Positions 13,672-24,037 of a DNA stretch of 29,575 bases are shown piece by piece; the stretch's first letter is position 1, and every line of letters begins with the position of its first letter. The notes under the pieces are model-generated. The model saw nothing but the letters and a program-made list of their open reading frames with translations, was not told where the DNA came from and searched no databases. The stretch comes from a virus, in IMG/VR virus record IMGVR_UViG_3300032086_000519, positions 1 through 29,575 of that record, one strand, 5' to 3'. The position numbers and the translations under genes are program-made.

Positions 13672-16058
13672 TGCCACTACTAACGACTAGCGTACCGAAT
13701 CTCTCACAGGGAGTATCGCAGCAACCTGACAACCTACGTTATCCAGGACAGGGTGAGTCACAAGTCAACGCTTACAGTAGTGTTGTGGATGGTCTGGTTA
13801 AACGACCCAGCACACGTTACGTCGGTACGTTGGAAAGTAGTAGCATCAGTGCAGACAGTCTGGTTCATATCATTAATCACGACAGCGATAACAGACATGT
13901 GTTGGTCATTACACCTAGTTCCAACACAGCAAAGGTCTACAACACGTCTGACGGGTCAACCGTATCTACGTTGTCCAACAGCTATGTTAATGTAGCTAAA
14001 CCAAGAGAGAGTCTAAAGGCTCTGACCATAGCTAACACAACGTACATCCTTAATAAGACGACAACTACCGCTATGGACACGTCACAAACGTCTAACGCGC
14101 TGGTTAAGGAAGCTATCGTCTTTGTTAAACAGGGTGACTACAGCAAAGAATACACCGTTACTATCGACGGTGCTGACAAGACATACACAACAGGCGACGG
14201 GTCATCTTCTAACAGTGATTCACTCCATGCTTCAGCAGGTGACGGAACTGATGCTTCATCTGAAACAATAGCAGCAGGGTTAGTCAGTGCTATTGGTACG
14301 ATCAGCGGAATAACAGTTGTTCGTAACGGTTCAGTCATCAAGCTAACCAGTACCAACTCTACGTTTACTGTCTCAGTCAGAGACGGTCTGTCCAACATTG
14401 GGTTGGGTATGGCTTATCAGGAAGTTTCCGCTATCACTGACCTGCCTAAGAGTTGTTACCAAGGCTTTACCGTAAAGGTGAAGGGTGACGTTGAACTGGT
14501 ACAGGACGACTACTACGTTAAGTTTGTAGTCAAAGAAGGTGACAGCGTTGCTGCTGGTACGTTTGGTGAAGGTTCATGGGAAGAGACAATAGGCCCAGAA
14601 GTACAGACGACCATAGATAACACGACCATGCCTGTTAAGCTGGTTCCTGCTATTGGCTTTGGCTCATACACTTTAAACACAACGACATGGACCAACAGGT
14701 TAGTCGGAGATGCAGACACTAATCCTGACCCTTCGTTTATCGGTAATCCAATCTCAGACATTTTCTTTTATAAAAACAGGCTAGGCTTTCTTAGCGGACA
14801 GAACGTAATCTTCAGTGAAGCAGACAGTTACGACAATTTCTTCCGCACGACAGTCCTGACACTGTTGGACAGCGCACCCATCGATGTAGGTGTTAGCCAC
14901 ACCAAGGTCAGTCTGTTAAAACATGCTATTCCCTTTCAAGAGAAGCTGGTGTTGTTCAGCCCGCAGTCGCAGTTCGTGTTGCGTGGTACTGACCTGCTAA
15001 CACCCAAGACAGTTAATATCAGTCCGATCACCGAATACAACGTGACGGAGAATGCACAACCGTTAGCGTTGGGTAACTTTATCTACTTTCCTTTTGAACG
15101 TGGTGGCTTTCAAGGTGTGTATGAGTTTTACGTAGACAGCACCACTGATGTGTTTGACGCTTCAGAAATAACCAGCCACGTACCCAAGTACATTCCAACT
15201 GAGTTAAAAGAAATACGGGGTACACCTTCCGAAGACGTGATGGTTGCCACCACAACAGGCAACACCAAGCACCTGTACGTCTACAAGTACTTCTGGCAAG
15301 GCAAGGAGAAGGTACAGAGTAGCTGGTCACGGTTTGAGTTTAAGAACGACGTGATAGGCACAGGCTTTGTTAACAGTGACCTGTTCATGGTTACTACTGA
15401 CGGAACCAACACCTACCTTGAGTCAATGCCTATGGAAGCTGGTGTGACCGACACAGGTAAGGACTACACCATACTGTTGGATAGTAGGGTTAATGGTTCA
15501 GCACTTTCCAGAACATACGACAGTGCTACTAAACTTACGACTATCGACAACATCCCATTCGATCCTGTTAACGCTGTGGTCTACACTGCATCAGGTCAAC
15601 GGATTGTGGTTAGTAGGGTAGACGCTAACACAGGTACTGTGCCTGTTGACGTTAGTGACGGTGCTTTCTTTATCGGCTTTGAATACAACATGGAATACCA
15701 GTTCAGCGCACAGACGCTGAAACAGCCAACAGAACGAGGCGGTAAGTCCAGTAGTAACTTTACCCACCAGACACTCCGCAACGGAGCGATTGACTACGCA
15801 GACACAGGTCACTTCACAGTGGAAGTAACACCCCTGTACCGTGATACGTACAACTACGTGTACAACCCTACCCACCTTGGAGCAGACAGTGTGATAGGTT
15901 CGTTGGTGTTGGACAGTGGTTCTTTCCGTTTCCCCATACATGCCAAACACGACGAAGCTACGATCAAGATAAAGTCGTCGTCGGCTTTGCCAGCACAGAT
16001 ACTGGCAGCAGAGTTTGAAAGCTTCATTACTCCACGTTCACAAAGGTACGGTGGATAG
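13671..16058 (+). CDS. Tail tubular protein B (nozzle), T7 gp12-like
   Basis: This protein forms the nozzle at the end of the short tail and binds fibres. At 795 aa it is almost the length of T7 gp12 (794). It begins PLLTTSVPNLSQGVSQQPDN, the signature N-terminus of the family, then YSSVVDGLVKRPSTRYVG. Other family-like stretches are FFYKNRLGFLSGQNVIFSEA, the segment around FFRTTVLTLLDSAPIDVGVS and RFEFKNDVIGTGFVNSDLFM. It ends FESFITPRSQRYGG, as in homologues. It follows the adaptor gene with a TAATG junction and overlaps the next gene by eight bases. Confidence 0.96.
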   Translation: MPLLTTSVPNLSQGVSQQPDNLRYPGQGESQVNAYSSVVDGLVKRPSTRYVGTLESSSISADSLVHIINHDSDNRHVLVITPSSNTAKVYNTSDGSTVSTLSNSYVNVAKPRESLKALTIANTTYILNKTTTTAMDTSQTSNALVKEAIVFVKQGDYSKEYTVTIDGADKTYTTGDGSSSNSDSLHASAGDGTDASSETIAAGLVSAIGTISGITVVRNGSVIKLTSTNSTFTVSVRDGLSNIGLGMAYQEVSAITDLPKSCYQGFTVKVKGDVELVQDDYYVKFVVKEGDSVAAGTFGEGSWEETIGPEVQTTIDNTTMPVKLVPAIGFGSYTLNTTTWTNRLVGDADTNPDPSFIGNPISDIFFYKNRLGFLSGQNVIFSEADSYDNFFRTTVLTLLDSAPIDVGVSHTKVSLLKHAIPFQEKLVLFSPQSQFVLRGTDLLTPKTVNISPITEYNVTENAQPLALGNFIYFPFERGGFQGVYEFYVDSTTDVFDASEITSHVPKYIPTELKEIRGTPSEDVMVATTTGNTKHLYVYKYFWQGKEKVQSSWSRFEFKNDVIGTGFVNSDLFMVTTDGTNTYLESMPMEAGVTDTGKDYTILLDSRVNGSALSRTYDSATKLTTIDNIPFDPVNAVVYTASGQRIVVSRVDANTGTVPVDVSDGAFFIGFEYNMEYQFSAQTLKQPTERGGKSSSNFTHQTLRNGAIDYADTGHFTVEVTPLYRDTYNYVYNPTHLGADSVIGSLVLDSGSFRFPIHAKHDEATIKIKSSSALPAQILAAEFESFITPRSQRYGG

Positions 16059-16524
16059 AGCCACATACAGCGACTGTCGGATACGACCAGCAATACCCAT
16101 GTTGGACAGTTGGTGGCTATACGAAGACATGCGTGTTGAAGACATGCTTGAAGTTATTGGTCTGGGTACACACCCACGACAGGCTTGCGAGCAATCGTTT
16201 GAACACAGCACTAAGGCGTTCACCATCATGCAAACACCCGTCAACAAGTTAGCAGCTAGTTTCGGTGTGTGTGATACAGCCGTGGACGGTGTGGGTTGTG
16301 TCTGGATGCTAGGCACACACAGAATTTACAACATACGAAATACCTTTATTCGACACAGCCGTGAGTGGAAGGACGAACTGCTAGGTGACTACCGCATGGT
16401 GACCAACCTTGTAGCCAAGTCCAACCTGTTAAGTATGCGTTGGCTCAAGTGGTTGGGTGCAGAGTTTATCCGTGAACCAACGGAAGGGTATTTAGAATTT
16501 ATAATCATTAACACCAAGGACTAA
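16051..16524 (+). CDS. Internal virion protein A-like (T7 gp13-like, GNAT-like fold)
   Basis: This 157-aa protein corresponds to T7 gp13 (138 aa), needed for virion assembly or stability. The frame is open from a TTG at 16015, but GTG 16051 is preferred: AAAGG lies about five bases before it and it overlaps the nozzle stop in GTGGATAG. The visible match to gp13 is the acetyltransferase-like pattern: AASFGVCDTAVDGVGCVWML (T7: LAIGGNCGDQCWFVTS), a basic helical region with HSREWKDELL, and SLLSMRWLKWLGAEF-type core, here SNLLSMRWLKWLGAEFIREP followed by YLEFIIIN. No sign of an active acetyl-CoA site is obvious. Identity rests on order and this pattern. Confidence 0.82.
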   Translation: MDRATYSDCRIRPAIPMLDSWWLYEDMRVEDMLEVIGLGTHPRQACEQSFEHSTKAFTIMQTPVNKLAASFGVCDTAVDGVGCVWMLGTHRIYNIRNTFIRHSREWKDELLGDYRMVTNLVAKSNLLSMRWLKWLGAEFIREPTEGYLEFIIINTKD

Positions 16525-16528
16525 GAAT

Positions 16529-17068
16529 ATGTGCGACCCAGTATCAATGGCAGTTGTTAGTGGTGCTTCAGCTTTAATGCAGTACCAAGGGCAACGACAA
16601 GCCGCTCGACAGCAAGCACGTTATCAGGCCCAAGCTTCAGCAGCCGAACGTGCAAGGTTCCTTCAGGAACAAACAAGTTTACGGATGAGGCAATCTCAGC
16701 AGCAAGAAGCAACCAACAAGGAGTTGGGTGACATTGCGCTGAAGAGCCGTGAAGCCATCTCTCGTGCCAGAACGTCCGCAGGTGAGGCTGGGGTAGCAGG
16801 AGCAAGCGTTGACGCTCTCATGGACGATTATATGCGTCAGGAAGCGAACTACCGCACAGCACTGCTTCGACAACAAGAGTTTCAAAACATCAACACGGGA
16901 CTGGCACTTAGTGATGCTGGCTTTCGTTCACAAAACAACCTGATTGGTATTAACCGTCCGATCAACCGACCATCGTTCCTGACAGCAGGATTAAGTGCAG
17001 TCAGTGGAGCAGCTAGTGGTTACAGGACAGGGTTGGATATAAAAGCAGCACGAGCAACAACAGGATAA
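16529..17068 (+). CDS. Internal virion protein B, T7 gp14-like ejection protein
   Basis: This 179-aa protein (T7 gp14: 196) is ejected first on infection and is thought to form the outer-membrane part of the DNA channel. It has the family start MCDPVSMAVVSGASA, an Ala/Gln-rich helical region (about residues 20-100: GQRQAARQQARYQAQASAAE), then AGEAGVAGASVDALMDDYMR and a Gly/Ser/Ala-rich end (SAVSGAASGYRTGLD). The segment 'GE.G..G.S.D....DY.RQEANYRTA' matches gp14 well. It starts four bases after the gp13-like stop and shares TAATG with the next gene. Confidence 0.93.
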   Translation: MCDPVSMAVVSGASALMQYQGQRQAARQQARYQAQASAAERARFLQEQTSLRMRQSQQQEATNKELGDIALKSREAISRARTSAGEAGVAGASVDALMDDYMRQEANYRTALLRQQEFQNINTGLALSDAGFRSQNNLIGINRPINRPSFLTAGLSAVSGAASGYRTGLDIKAARATTG

Positions 17069-19410
17069 TGGCTACAAGAGTACAGACCCAACTTCTTCCA
17101 GAAGCACCCAATCTTCAACCAACCATTTCCGCTGGTGGACGATACACCGTGCAGGTGCAACAAGCTGGTAAGAATAAGTGGAACGATTTGGCTGATGCGT
17201 TATCACAGGTAAACCCAGCACTACGTGAATATGGTGCTATTCAACAAATCAATTTAGAAGAAGGTCGTAAGCTTGGTGAAGTTGACGCTGCCAAGAACCA
17301 ACTAGACATTGCTCAGAGCGATATGGACAAAGCGGGAGAGCGTTTGGTTGATCAAGGACTACTGCCCCGCTCACAGCTTCTTGGCTACCAACAAGGCTAC
17401 CGTAAACGTATCGGACAACGTGTGGCTCGCAACACCTACATGACAGGCTTAAACAGTCGCATGGACGAGATAACCGATCCAGAAGCTACAGACGACGTGT
17501 TGGATCGTGTTATGGCTGAAGAACGTCAGAAGGCGCGTGAGACGCTACAAGGTCGTCCGTTGGCTGAAGAAGGTTTTACCGAATACGCCACCAACATTGA
17601 GAACAGATTTATATCATCAGCCACAACTAAGCGTGACGCTGCTGTTCAAAGCTACAACGAGAACATAGTCATTGAAGATTTAAACGAACGGTTTGGTTCA
17701 CGTCTTATCGGAGCAAACCCTGACGACATAGGCTCAATACAAAACGAGATAAAGAACGAGTTGGACCGACTAGCCGACACAGACAAGTTTGATCGTAGTC
17801 GCGTGGTTGAAATGTTCTGGAACGGTGTTGGTATGCCGACAGTCACAGGATTGATTGTAGACGGACAACCTGACAAGGCTGAGAAAGTCTTGGAAGCTAT
17901 GTTGGACATTGACCTAACAGGTAAGGGCGGTCGTCTAGGTAACATTAACCGAGAAGGTGCTTACATACGTTCCCGTGCTGTTGAGTTACGTAATCGCATT
18001 ACTGCAAAACGTGACCAACTAGAGAGCGAAACAGGTAAAGAAGCTGACAACATCGAAAACCTGTATGTTCCTGCTGCGTCTGCTGTTGTGTCAGGTATGA
18101 CCAATAACACAGAAATAGACCAACGAAGTATTGATGCTATCTCACGTAGCCTACAAGACGCTGGTTACCCTGAAGAAGAGTCAGGACTGATTGCCAACTC
18201 TCTACTTGAGTCACAAGACCTACAGGAGTTTCAACGCTACCTGACAAAGTATTTAGACGACGATAGTAAACGTATGGCTTACGGAGAAGCTCAACAAAGG
18301 TTTACTCGTTTCAACATCCTTGTTTCGCAGGAAAAGCAATACTTTGTTACCAGCGAACAGATAGACATGATGGTTAAAGGTTTTCAGGATGCTAAAGCAA
18401 AAAACCCTGATCTTACTGCCAACGAATACGCAGCATCTGGGGCAGAGATGGGAGTCGGTCCAGTTACAGACCCGAAAGCTAAAGCAGCACTTCAAGGCGC
18501 ACAGTTAGAACTGGAAGCTCAAAAATGGTTTATCGGATCAGAAGAACAAAAGGTTAGCCAAAACACCTTTGAAAACAACTTAAAGGACCAGATTGTTCTA
18601 ACCCACGGTGATGATGATAGAACAGCGACAGACGCACAGTTCCTAAGTCCTTACGAAAAGGATTACAGACTAGAGTACATACGCTTAGTTAACGAAGAAT
18701 CTTCCAAGTTAGTGAACGACCCTAACAAAGAAGAGAAGATGAAAGAGGCTGAAGCAACCATCAGCAAGAAATTACTAGACCGTTGGACACGATTACAGGA
18801 AACACTCAGAACAGCGGAAGACGCAAGCGTAGACCTAACCTCACCTGCTGGTAAACCCCCTGAGTTACAATCCCTTAAAGAAGCGTACAAAAAAATGTGG
18901 GATGAAACTCTCCCGTTCTGGCAACGAGGAATTGATGCTGTCACCTTCGGTCAGTTAGTGAGGGAGTTTGAATCAGATATAGGTGTAAAGTTTGACACAA
19001 ACGATCCGTCTAATCTTAAAAAGTATGTTGCACACTTAGAAAAACAACTAGCCAACGATCCTAAAATACAGAAAGACGGTAAGAGAAAAGCTGCCGTTGA
19101 AAACATGGTAGACACTTACCATAAGGTGTTTGGCTTTGAAGATATTAAACAAGTTCCTGACGGAGCGGTTGACGAAGGTTACGACTATCGTTTGACCAAG
19201 ATGTTTGGCAGTCCTGAAAAGTTAAACGCTTCTGTCCAGCAGTTTGCTAGGGAATTAAAAGAGTTTGACGGTTTAGAATTAGGTGACCAAAACCGAGACA
19301 CGTTTGAAATGCTACGCTTAATGCGAGACAAGTTTGGTATTCTTACTATGGACGATATTAAAACATTCTGGAACCAACAGAGTAAGTTATTCAACCCTAC
19401 CCAACGATAA
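17068..19410 (+). CDS. Internal virion protein C, T7 gp15-like ejection protein
   Basis: This 780-aa helical protein (T7 gp15: 747) is the middle part of the ejected core that forms the channel through the periplasm. It starts ATRVQTQLLPEAPNLQPTIS, followed by a GGRYTVQVQQAGKNKWNDLA segment and a helical repeat region rich in Glu, Asp, Lys and Gln along the full length. I see no signal peptide, membrane segment or enzyme motif. Assignment rests on size, helical composition, N-terminal pattern and position between gp14-like and gp16-like genes. Its TAA is followed at once by the GTG of the gp16-like gene. Confidence 0.9.
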   Translation: MATRVQTQLLPEAPNLQPTISAGGRYTVQVQQAGKNKWNDLADALSQVNPALREYGAIQQINLEEGRKLGEVDAAKNQLDIAQSDMDKAGERLVDQGLLPRSQLLGYQQGYRKRIGQRVARNTYMTGLNSRMDEITDPEATDDVLDRVMAEERQKARETLQGRPLAEEGFTEYATNIENRFISSATTKRDAAVQSYNENIVIEDLNERFGSRLIGANPDDIGSIQNEIKNELDRLADTDKFDRSRVVEMFWNGVGMPTVTGLIVDGQPDKAEKVLEAMLDIDLTGKGGRLGNINREGAYIRSRAVELRNRITAKRDQLESETGKEADNIENLYVPAASAVVSGMTNNTEIDQRSIDAISRSLQDAGYPEEESGLIANSLLESQDLQEFQRYLTKYLDDDSKRMAYGEAQQRFTRFNILVSQEKQYFVTSEQIDMMVKGFQDAKAKNPDLTANEYAASGAEMGVGPVTDPKAKAALQGAQLELEAQKWFIGSEEQKVSQNTFENNLKDQIVLTHGDDDRTATDAQFLSPYEKDYRLEYIRLVNEESSKLVNDPNKEEKMKEAEATISKKLLDRWTRLQETLRTAEDASVDLTSPAGKPPELQSLKEAYKKMWDETLPFWQRGIDAVTFGQLVREFESDIGVKFDTNDPSNLKKYVAHLEKQLANDPKIQKDGKRKAAVENMVDTYHKVFGFEDIKQVPDGAVDEGYDYRLTKMFGSPEKLNASVQQFARELKEFDGLELGDQNRDTFEMLRLMRDKFGILTMDDIKTFWNQQSKLFNPTQR

Positions 19411-22400
19411 GTGGCAGATAAACCTTACGACCCTTACAGTTTGGACTTTATGAACGAAAGTCCGCTACCGACTGCTGCACCTCAACCAAACACACAGGCG
19501 ACAAGCGACCCATACAACCTTGATTTTATCAATCAACCAGTCGCTGCTCCTATGCCTTCGCAATCCCCTAGCGAATACGAACTAGCTGAAGACGATTACC
19601 TACGTTCTGAAACGTCATGGTCGTTCTGGGGAGCGGTAAGAGGCACTGGACGGACAATAGCACGTATGCCTGTACGAGCCACACAGGACATATACAACGC
19701 TGTGGGTGATTTGTTCTCTGTCGAAAAAAGAGCAAAGTGGGACGAAGATTGGTTTGGTAAACCACAAAATGCTGTTGAAGACATAACAGCCGACATTGGT
19801 TCTTACATAGCTACCTTCCTAGTTCCTGGTGGGGCTATTGCCAAAGGAGCGACCGTTGCGTCTAAAGCAGCAGGTGGAGCGAAGGTTGTCACAGCCCTGT
19901 CCAAAACAGAGAAGGGCAGAAAGGCTGTTAAGTTTGGAAAGATAGTCGGAGAAGGTGCTGTTGCTGGTGTTGTAGCTGATTACATTACATCAGACACAGG
20001 CGACGAACGCGGCATGGCAGCAGTCCAGAAACGATTGGAAGATGTTGCTAAGGGTGCAGCCATTGGTGCTGGCATTAATCTGACTGGTCACGGTCTTGCT
20101 CGTACTGTTGGTGTAGGTGTTAAAAAGATACGTGCGTTAAAAAAGGTCCAGAAAGCAGCCGAAGGTAAAGGTGATGCTGTTGCTGCCCTTAAGTCTTTAA
20201 AGAAGGCCATAGACGAAGAGAATGCCCTTAAAAGCGATGTGATTGACGAAGTACAACGCACCGACGAAGCGTTAAAGCCTTTAGACCTGAACAACTTAAG
20301 TAAAGAAACAGACGACGTTGCTGCCAAACAGACCGACGACCTTGAGGTTGCGCCTGAAAAAGCACCGTCTGAAAAACCAGTAGACGCACCGAAAAAGAAG
20401 GAGACTCAAGAACCGTCACCTGAACAAGCGTTGTTGGAAATAGACGACTTTATCAAAAAGGGACAAAGCCTACCCGATCAGGTCAATCGCTTGATACGAC
20501 TGAACGTAGCGGTGGCTGAATCATTACATCCTAAAATGTTGTCGGTGTTAGGTAAGATTGCTGGCTTTTCAAAGCGTACACCATCGAATGCTGAGATAGA
20601 CACAATACGTCAACTTGTAGGTGACATGGAACTAGACCTTCACCGCTACAAGAAGATGATTGAGTTACGTGCTAGGGCTGGGAATTTATCAGGTAAGCTA
20701 CTGGTAGCCTTCAAAGGTAAACCAATGGATTTTAGTAAACCGTTTACCTACAAGCCTGAAGCTTTGAAACACAGGCGACAGGTAGACGAACTACTCTCGT
20801 TTGTACAAGGCACGAAGAACGGAAGCATCAGCGACGAGTCGGTACTGGCTGGTATTCAAAAAGAATTAGGCGAGTTGGCTGAAATAGAAGGCGGTAAGTC
20901 GCTGGCTGATGTTATCAGTGATTCATTTGCCAGTACCCGTGACAAGTCCACCGAAGACATTTGGAGCAGCTACCAGAAAGAAGTAACTGACCGAGTAACT
21001 AAAGAGTTGGTGGACGGCACTCCGAAACAAAAAGCAGCACTTGGTGAGTTTACGGACCGCATGACCAAGACCCTTACTGACGCAGTTAAGGTAGATAAAC
21101 CTGTTGCCAAGGTGATGAACAAGGCGTTGCGGGAAGTGGAGAACATCTTGGGCAACCCTGACAAGTACAAGGACACGATCAACAAGGTCATTAAAGAAAT
21201 TTCAGACTCTGACAAAATTAAAGCAGCCGACAAAGAAAAGGCTATCGACACACTGAACGACGTGTTGTCAGGTCAAACAGGTAAGACGTTGTTTGAAAGC
21301 CTTCCACAACGTCAGAAGTTGGTGAACAAAATCATCAAGGAAGAGTTGGAAAATGTAGGCACAACAGTAGCCAAGGCTGTCAAAGAAGGACGTGAGACTG
21401 AGGTACTAGACGAAGTGTTGGAGCGTATCGCCAACAAGTCTGAACTGAACGATTTTCAAAAAGAAGTGTTAATCCGCAATGTACGGGTAGAGTTGGCAAA
21501 CGCTATCACCGATATAAAGGACGACATAATCCGCAAGTTTATCAGTAAGGAACTGTATCAGAAGGTAGGTCTAAAAGAACAACTCAAAGAGTTGGACGAA
21601 ATGTCTGACAAAAGTATTGAAGAAATACGCCAGTACCTAGCTGACACAAGCCGACAGATTAAACAAACACCTGAAGATATTGCCATACTCAAGAACGAAG
21701 TTGTACAAGCACGTAAGGAGTTGGAGACACGTTCTAACAACGCCTTCGTTAAAGAACTGCTTAATAAACTAGGACGACTACAAGAGTATCAAGCTGGCGA
21801 CAGTCGTTGGGAATTGTTTGTTAGAGCGGCTGAGAAGTACCGTCTCAACAGTATGTTGTTCAGTCCTAGAACGTGGGTAGTGGGTATTCCATCAGCATTT
21901 TTTAACCTTGGTTATCAACCCGTTAAGCGAGCGTTACAAACATACGCTAAAGCCAGAGACGCTGGTATAGGCGAAGCAGTAAGTAGAAAAGAAGCGTTTG
22001 ACCTTGCTACTGCCGAACTAAAGGCAATGTCTGAATACTTTTCTAACTGGACTGACATGTTGGCGTTAATGAAGCAGACGTGGAAGAACAACGGTCGGTC
22101 AGGTTTTAATCCTAAGTCTTTCAGACGACACGAAGAAGATTTGGTCGATCCAATCAAAGGATCAAGTGACGAACCTCTTAAACTCAATTTCAAGGACCGC
22201 AAACAGTTAAAAGATTTAATAGCACGGTACGGTTCTGACACGATAGACAATCGTAAAAAACTCGATAAGTTTCTGGGCGAAGTTATCGAAGGCGACCCAA
22301 CAACGACTATAGGTAAACTTCTTGATCCGTTGTTTTCGATAAGTTTCCGCTTCATGGGTACGTTAGACGAACCATTCAAATACATGGGAATGATGAGAGC

Positions 22401-24033
22401 GTTGCGTTCTTCTTCTATGCAAGAGGGTATGGAGAAGGGACTAACGGACAAAGCCTTGAATGACTACGTAGCTAAACGCATGAAGGAAGCTGTAGGCGAG
22501 AAAGACGGTTTACCTACATGGTTAAAGAACGAAGAATTTAACGACATTGAAGACTTAGGTTTATCTATCACCTACCAAGAAAAATACGCAGATAAAGCAA
22601 TCTCCAACATTGCTATGAAGTTTTCAGCGTATTCAAGGTCAGGCGACGACGCTTACTACAACCCTCTGAAAATAGCGTTAAGACTGGCTGTCCCGTTTAT
22701 CAAAACACCAGCAGCCATCTTCCAATGGACAGTGGACAATCTCCCTGTCTACGCTCAAGGAAAGTACGCTGTGTTGTTAGCAGGTAAGTCCCAGCTACAC
22801 AGGAAACTGCGAACAGTCAAAGAAAGCATTGAGGACCAGATCAACGTCATGGATAACGCTGTCACAAGTCAGCAGCGTAAAGACGCACAAGATACACTCA
22901 ATCAACTTCACAAAGACCAAGAAGCTCTTAACGATAAAATCATTGAAGCAAAGTCGGAAGCTTACGCCACGGCTGTAACTTCAACTGTCATACAGGCAGG
23001 AATTACTACTGCTATTGCTTTAGGCAACGTCACAGGAACTGGTGCGTATCTGACCGACGACCAACGACGACGGTTACTCGCTCAAGGTTGGCGACCTAAC
23101 TCCATACGAGTTGGAGATAAATGGTACAGTTATGCAAGGTTTGAGCCTTGGTCTACCTACCTATCCATGCAAGCTGACTTTACGACCTACATGGGGTTAC
23201 TGAACGCATACGGTCTAGAAGGTTTAGAAAAAGATCAAAACCCACTTCAAGTTCTACACGCTTCGTTCGTTGAGAACCTAAGTAACAAATACTTCGTGCG
23301 TGGTTTATATGAACTGTTAGGTGCTTTTGTTGACGAAGATTCAGACATTGAAAGCGTAATGACAAACTACGCAGCTTCTTTAAGTCCACGTATTATCCGT
23401 GACCTAGCGACCATCAACGAACCGTTTCAAACACAAGCCACCGATTCTATGTCCCGACTGAAAGAACGGTGGTTAGGTATAAACCCAGGACAGTACCAAC
23501 GTAACTTACTTGGTGAGAAGGTTGAGCGTGTTTGGTCACAAGAAGGGTTGTACGGCTTGGTTAGTCCTATGCTCATCAGTGACATAAAAGACGATCCTAT
23601 ACTGGAAGAGATTGCTGCTGTACGTGGCACGTTAGGTCAGAGCCGTGTTTATAATAGAGACGGCATTGACTCACGTAAGTACCGCTCAGAAGCAGGTACA
23701 ACACTCTATGATTCTTGGATGGAACACATGTCCACTTATCGACATAACCGACGCACCCTGCGTCAATCTTTAACTAAGCTTATCAAAAGTAAGGAATACA
23801 AAAACGCACCTGAAAGATCGTATGACGGTGAGACAGAAGATAAGCGTCAACTAATTGCCAGTGAATTAACCAAGTACCGACGAGAAGCTTGGAAAGATAT
23901 GAAGAAAAAAGCTGGCAAGTTTAAATTCTATAACGACGAAGGCGTGCTTTGGACAGACGAAACAAAGGCTGCAAACGTACAGTCAGGAGATGTTCCTAGT
24001 TTCCTAGAACTAATCAAAGCCAAAGCAGACTAA
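19411..24033 (+). CDS. Internal virion protein D, T7 gp16-like, without visible transglycosylase domain
   Basis: This 1540-aa protein (T7 gp16: 1318) starts with GTG directly after the preceding TAA. The N-terminus has two copies of DPYxLDFxN (residues 7-15 and 33-41) in a Pro/Gln-rich linker, then amphipathic Gly/Ala-rich helices (about 75-240). A long charged helical region (about 250-820) follows. The conserved core begins near KYRLNSMLFSPRTWVVGIPS and goes on through FRFMGTLDEPFKYMGMMRAL and LAVPFIKTPAAIFQWTVDNL to about residue 1500. T7 gp16 opens with a lytic transglycosylase (ES...S..G..GLMQ); no such motif is seen here. The protein would line the inner end of the ejection channel and reach the cytoplasmic membrane. 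Confidence 0.92.
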   Translation: MADKPYDPYSLDFMNESPLPTAAPQPNTQATSDPYNLDFINQPVAAPMPSQSPSEYELAEDDYLRSETSWSFWGAVRGTGRTIARMPVRATQDIYNAVGDLFSVEKRAKWDEDWFGKPQNAVEDITADIGSYIATFLVPGGAIAKGATVASKAAGGAKVVTALSKTEKGRKAVKFGKIVGEGAVAGVVADYITSDTGDERGMAAVQKRLEDVAKGAAIGAGINLTGHGLARTVGVGVKKIRALKKVQKAAEGKGDAVAALKSLKKAIDEENALKSDVIDEVQRTDEALKPLDLNNLSKETDDVAAKQTDDLEVAPEKAPSEKPVDAPKKKETQEPSPEQALLEIDDFIKKGQSLPDQVNRLIRLNVAVAESLHPKMLSVLGKIAGFSKRTPSNAEIDTIRQLVGDMELDLHRYKKMIELRARAGNLSGKLLVAFKGKPMDFSKPFTYKPEALKHRRQVDELLSFVQGTKNGSISDESVLAGIQKELGELAEIEGGKSLADVISDSFASTRDKSTEDIWSSYQKEVTDRVTKELVDGTPKQKAALGEFTDRMTKTLTDAVKVDKPVAKVMNKALREVENILGNPDKYKDTINKVIKEISDSDKIKAADKEKAIDTLNDVLSGQTGKTLFESLPQRQKLVNKIIKEELENVGTTVAKAVKEGRETEVLDEVLERIANKSELNDFQKEVLIRNVRVELANAITDIKDDIIRKFISKELYQKVGLKEQLKELDEMSDKSIEEIRQYLADTSRQIKQTPEDIAILKNEVVQARKELETRSNNAFVKELLNKLGRLQEYQAGDSRWELFVRAAEKYRLNSMLFSPRTWVVGIPSAFFNLGYQPVKRALQTYAKARDAGIGEAVSRKEAFDLATAELKAMSEYFSNWTDMLALMKQTWKNNGRSGFNPKSFRRHEEDLVDPIKGSSDEPLKLNFKDRKQLKDLIARYGSDTIDNRKKLDKFLGEVIEGDPTTTIGKLLDPLFSISFRFMGTLDEPFKYMGMMRALRSSSMQEGMEKGLTDKALNDYVAKRMKEAVGEKDGLPTWLKNEEFNDIEDLGLSITYQEKYADKAISNIAMKFSAYSRSGDDAYYNPLKIALRLAVPFIKTPAAIFQWTVDNLPVYAQGKYAVLLAGKSQLHRKLRTVKESIEDQINVMDNAVTSQQRKDAQDTLNQLHKDQEALNDKIIEAKSEAYATAVTSTVIQAGITTAIALGNVTGTGAYLTDDQRRRLLAQGWRPNSIRVGDKWYSYARFEPWSTYLSMQADFTTYMGLLNAYGLEGLEKDQNPLQVLHASFVENLSNKYFVRGLYELLGAFVDEDSDIESVMTNYAASLSPRIIRDLATINEPFQTQATDSMSRLKERWLGINPGQYQRNLLGEKVERVWSQEGLYGLVSPMLISDIKDDPILEEIAAVRGTLGQSRVYNRDGIDSRKYRSEAGTTLYDSWMEHMSTYRHNRRTLRQSLTKLIKSKEYKNAPERSYDGETEDKRQLIASELTKYRREAWKDMKKKAGKFKFYNDEGVLWTDETKAANVQSGDVPSFLELIKAKAD

Positions 24034-24037
24034 CCAC

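Noticed and set aside
21915-22451. 178-aa open frame on the minus strand; also 2689-3192 and 9034-9531
   Set aside because: All lie inside strongly supported plus-strand genes (gp16-like, polymerase, portal), show Ser-rich composition typical of antisense shadows, and have no recognisable motif.
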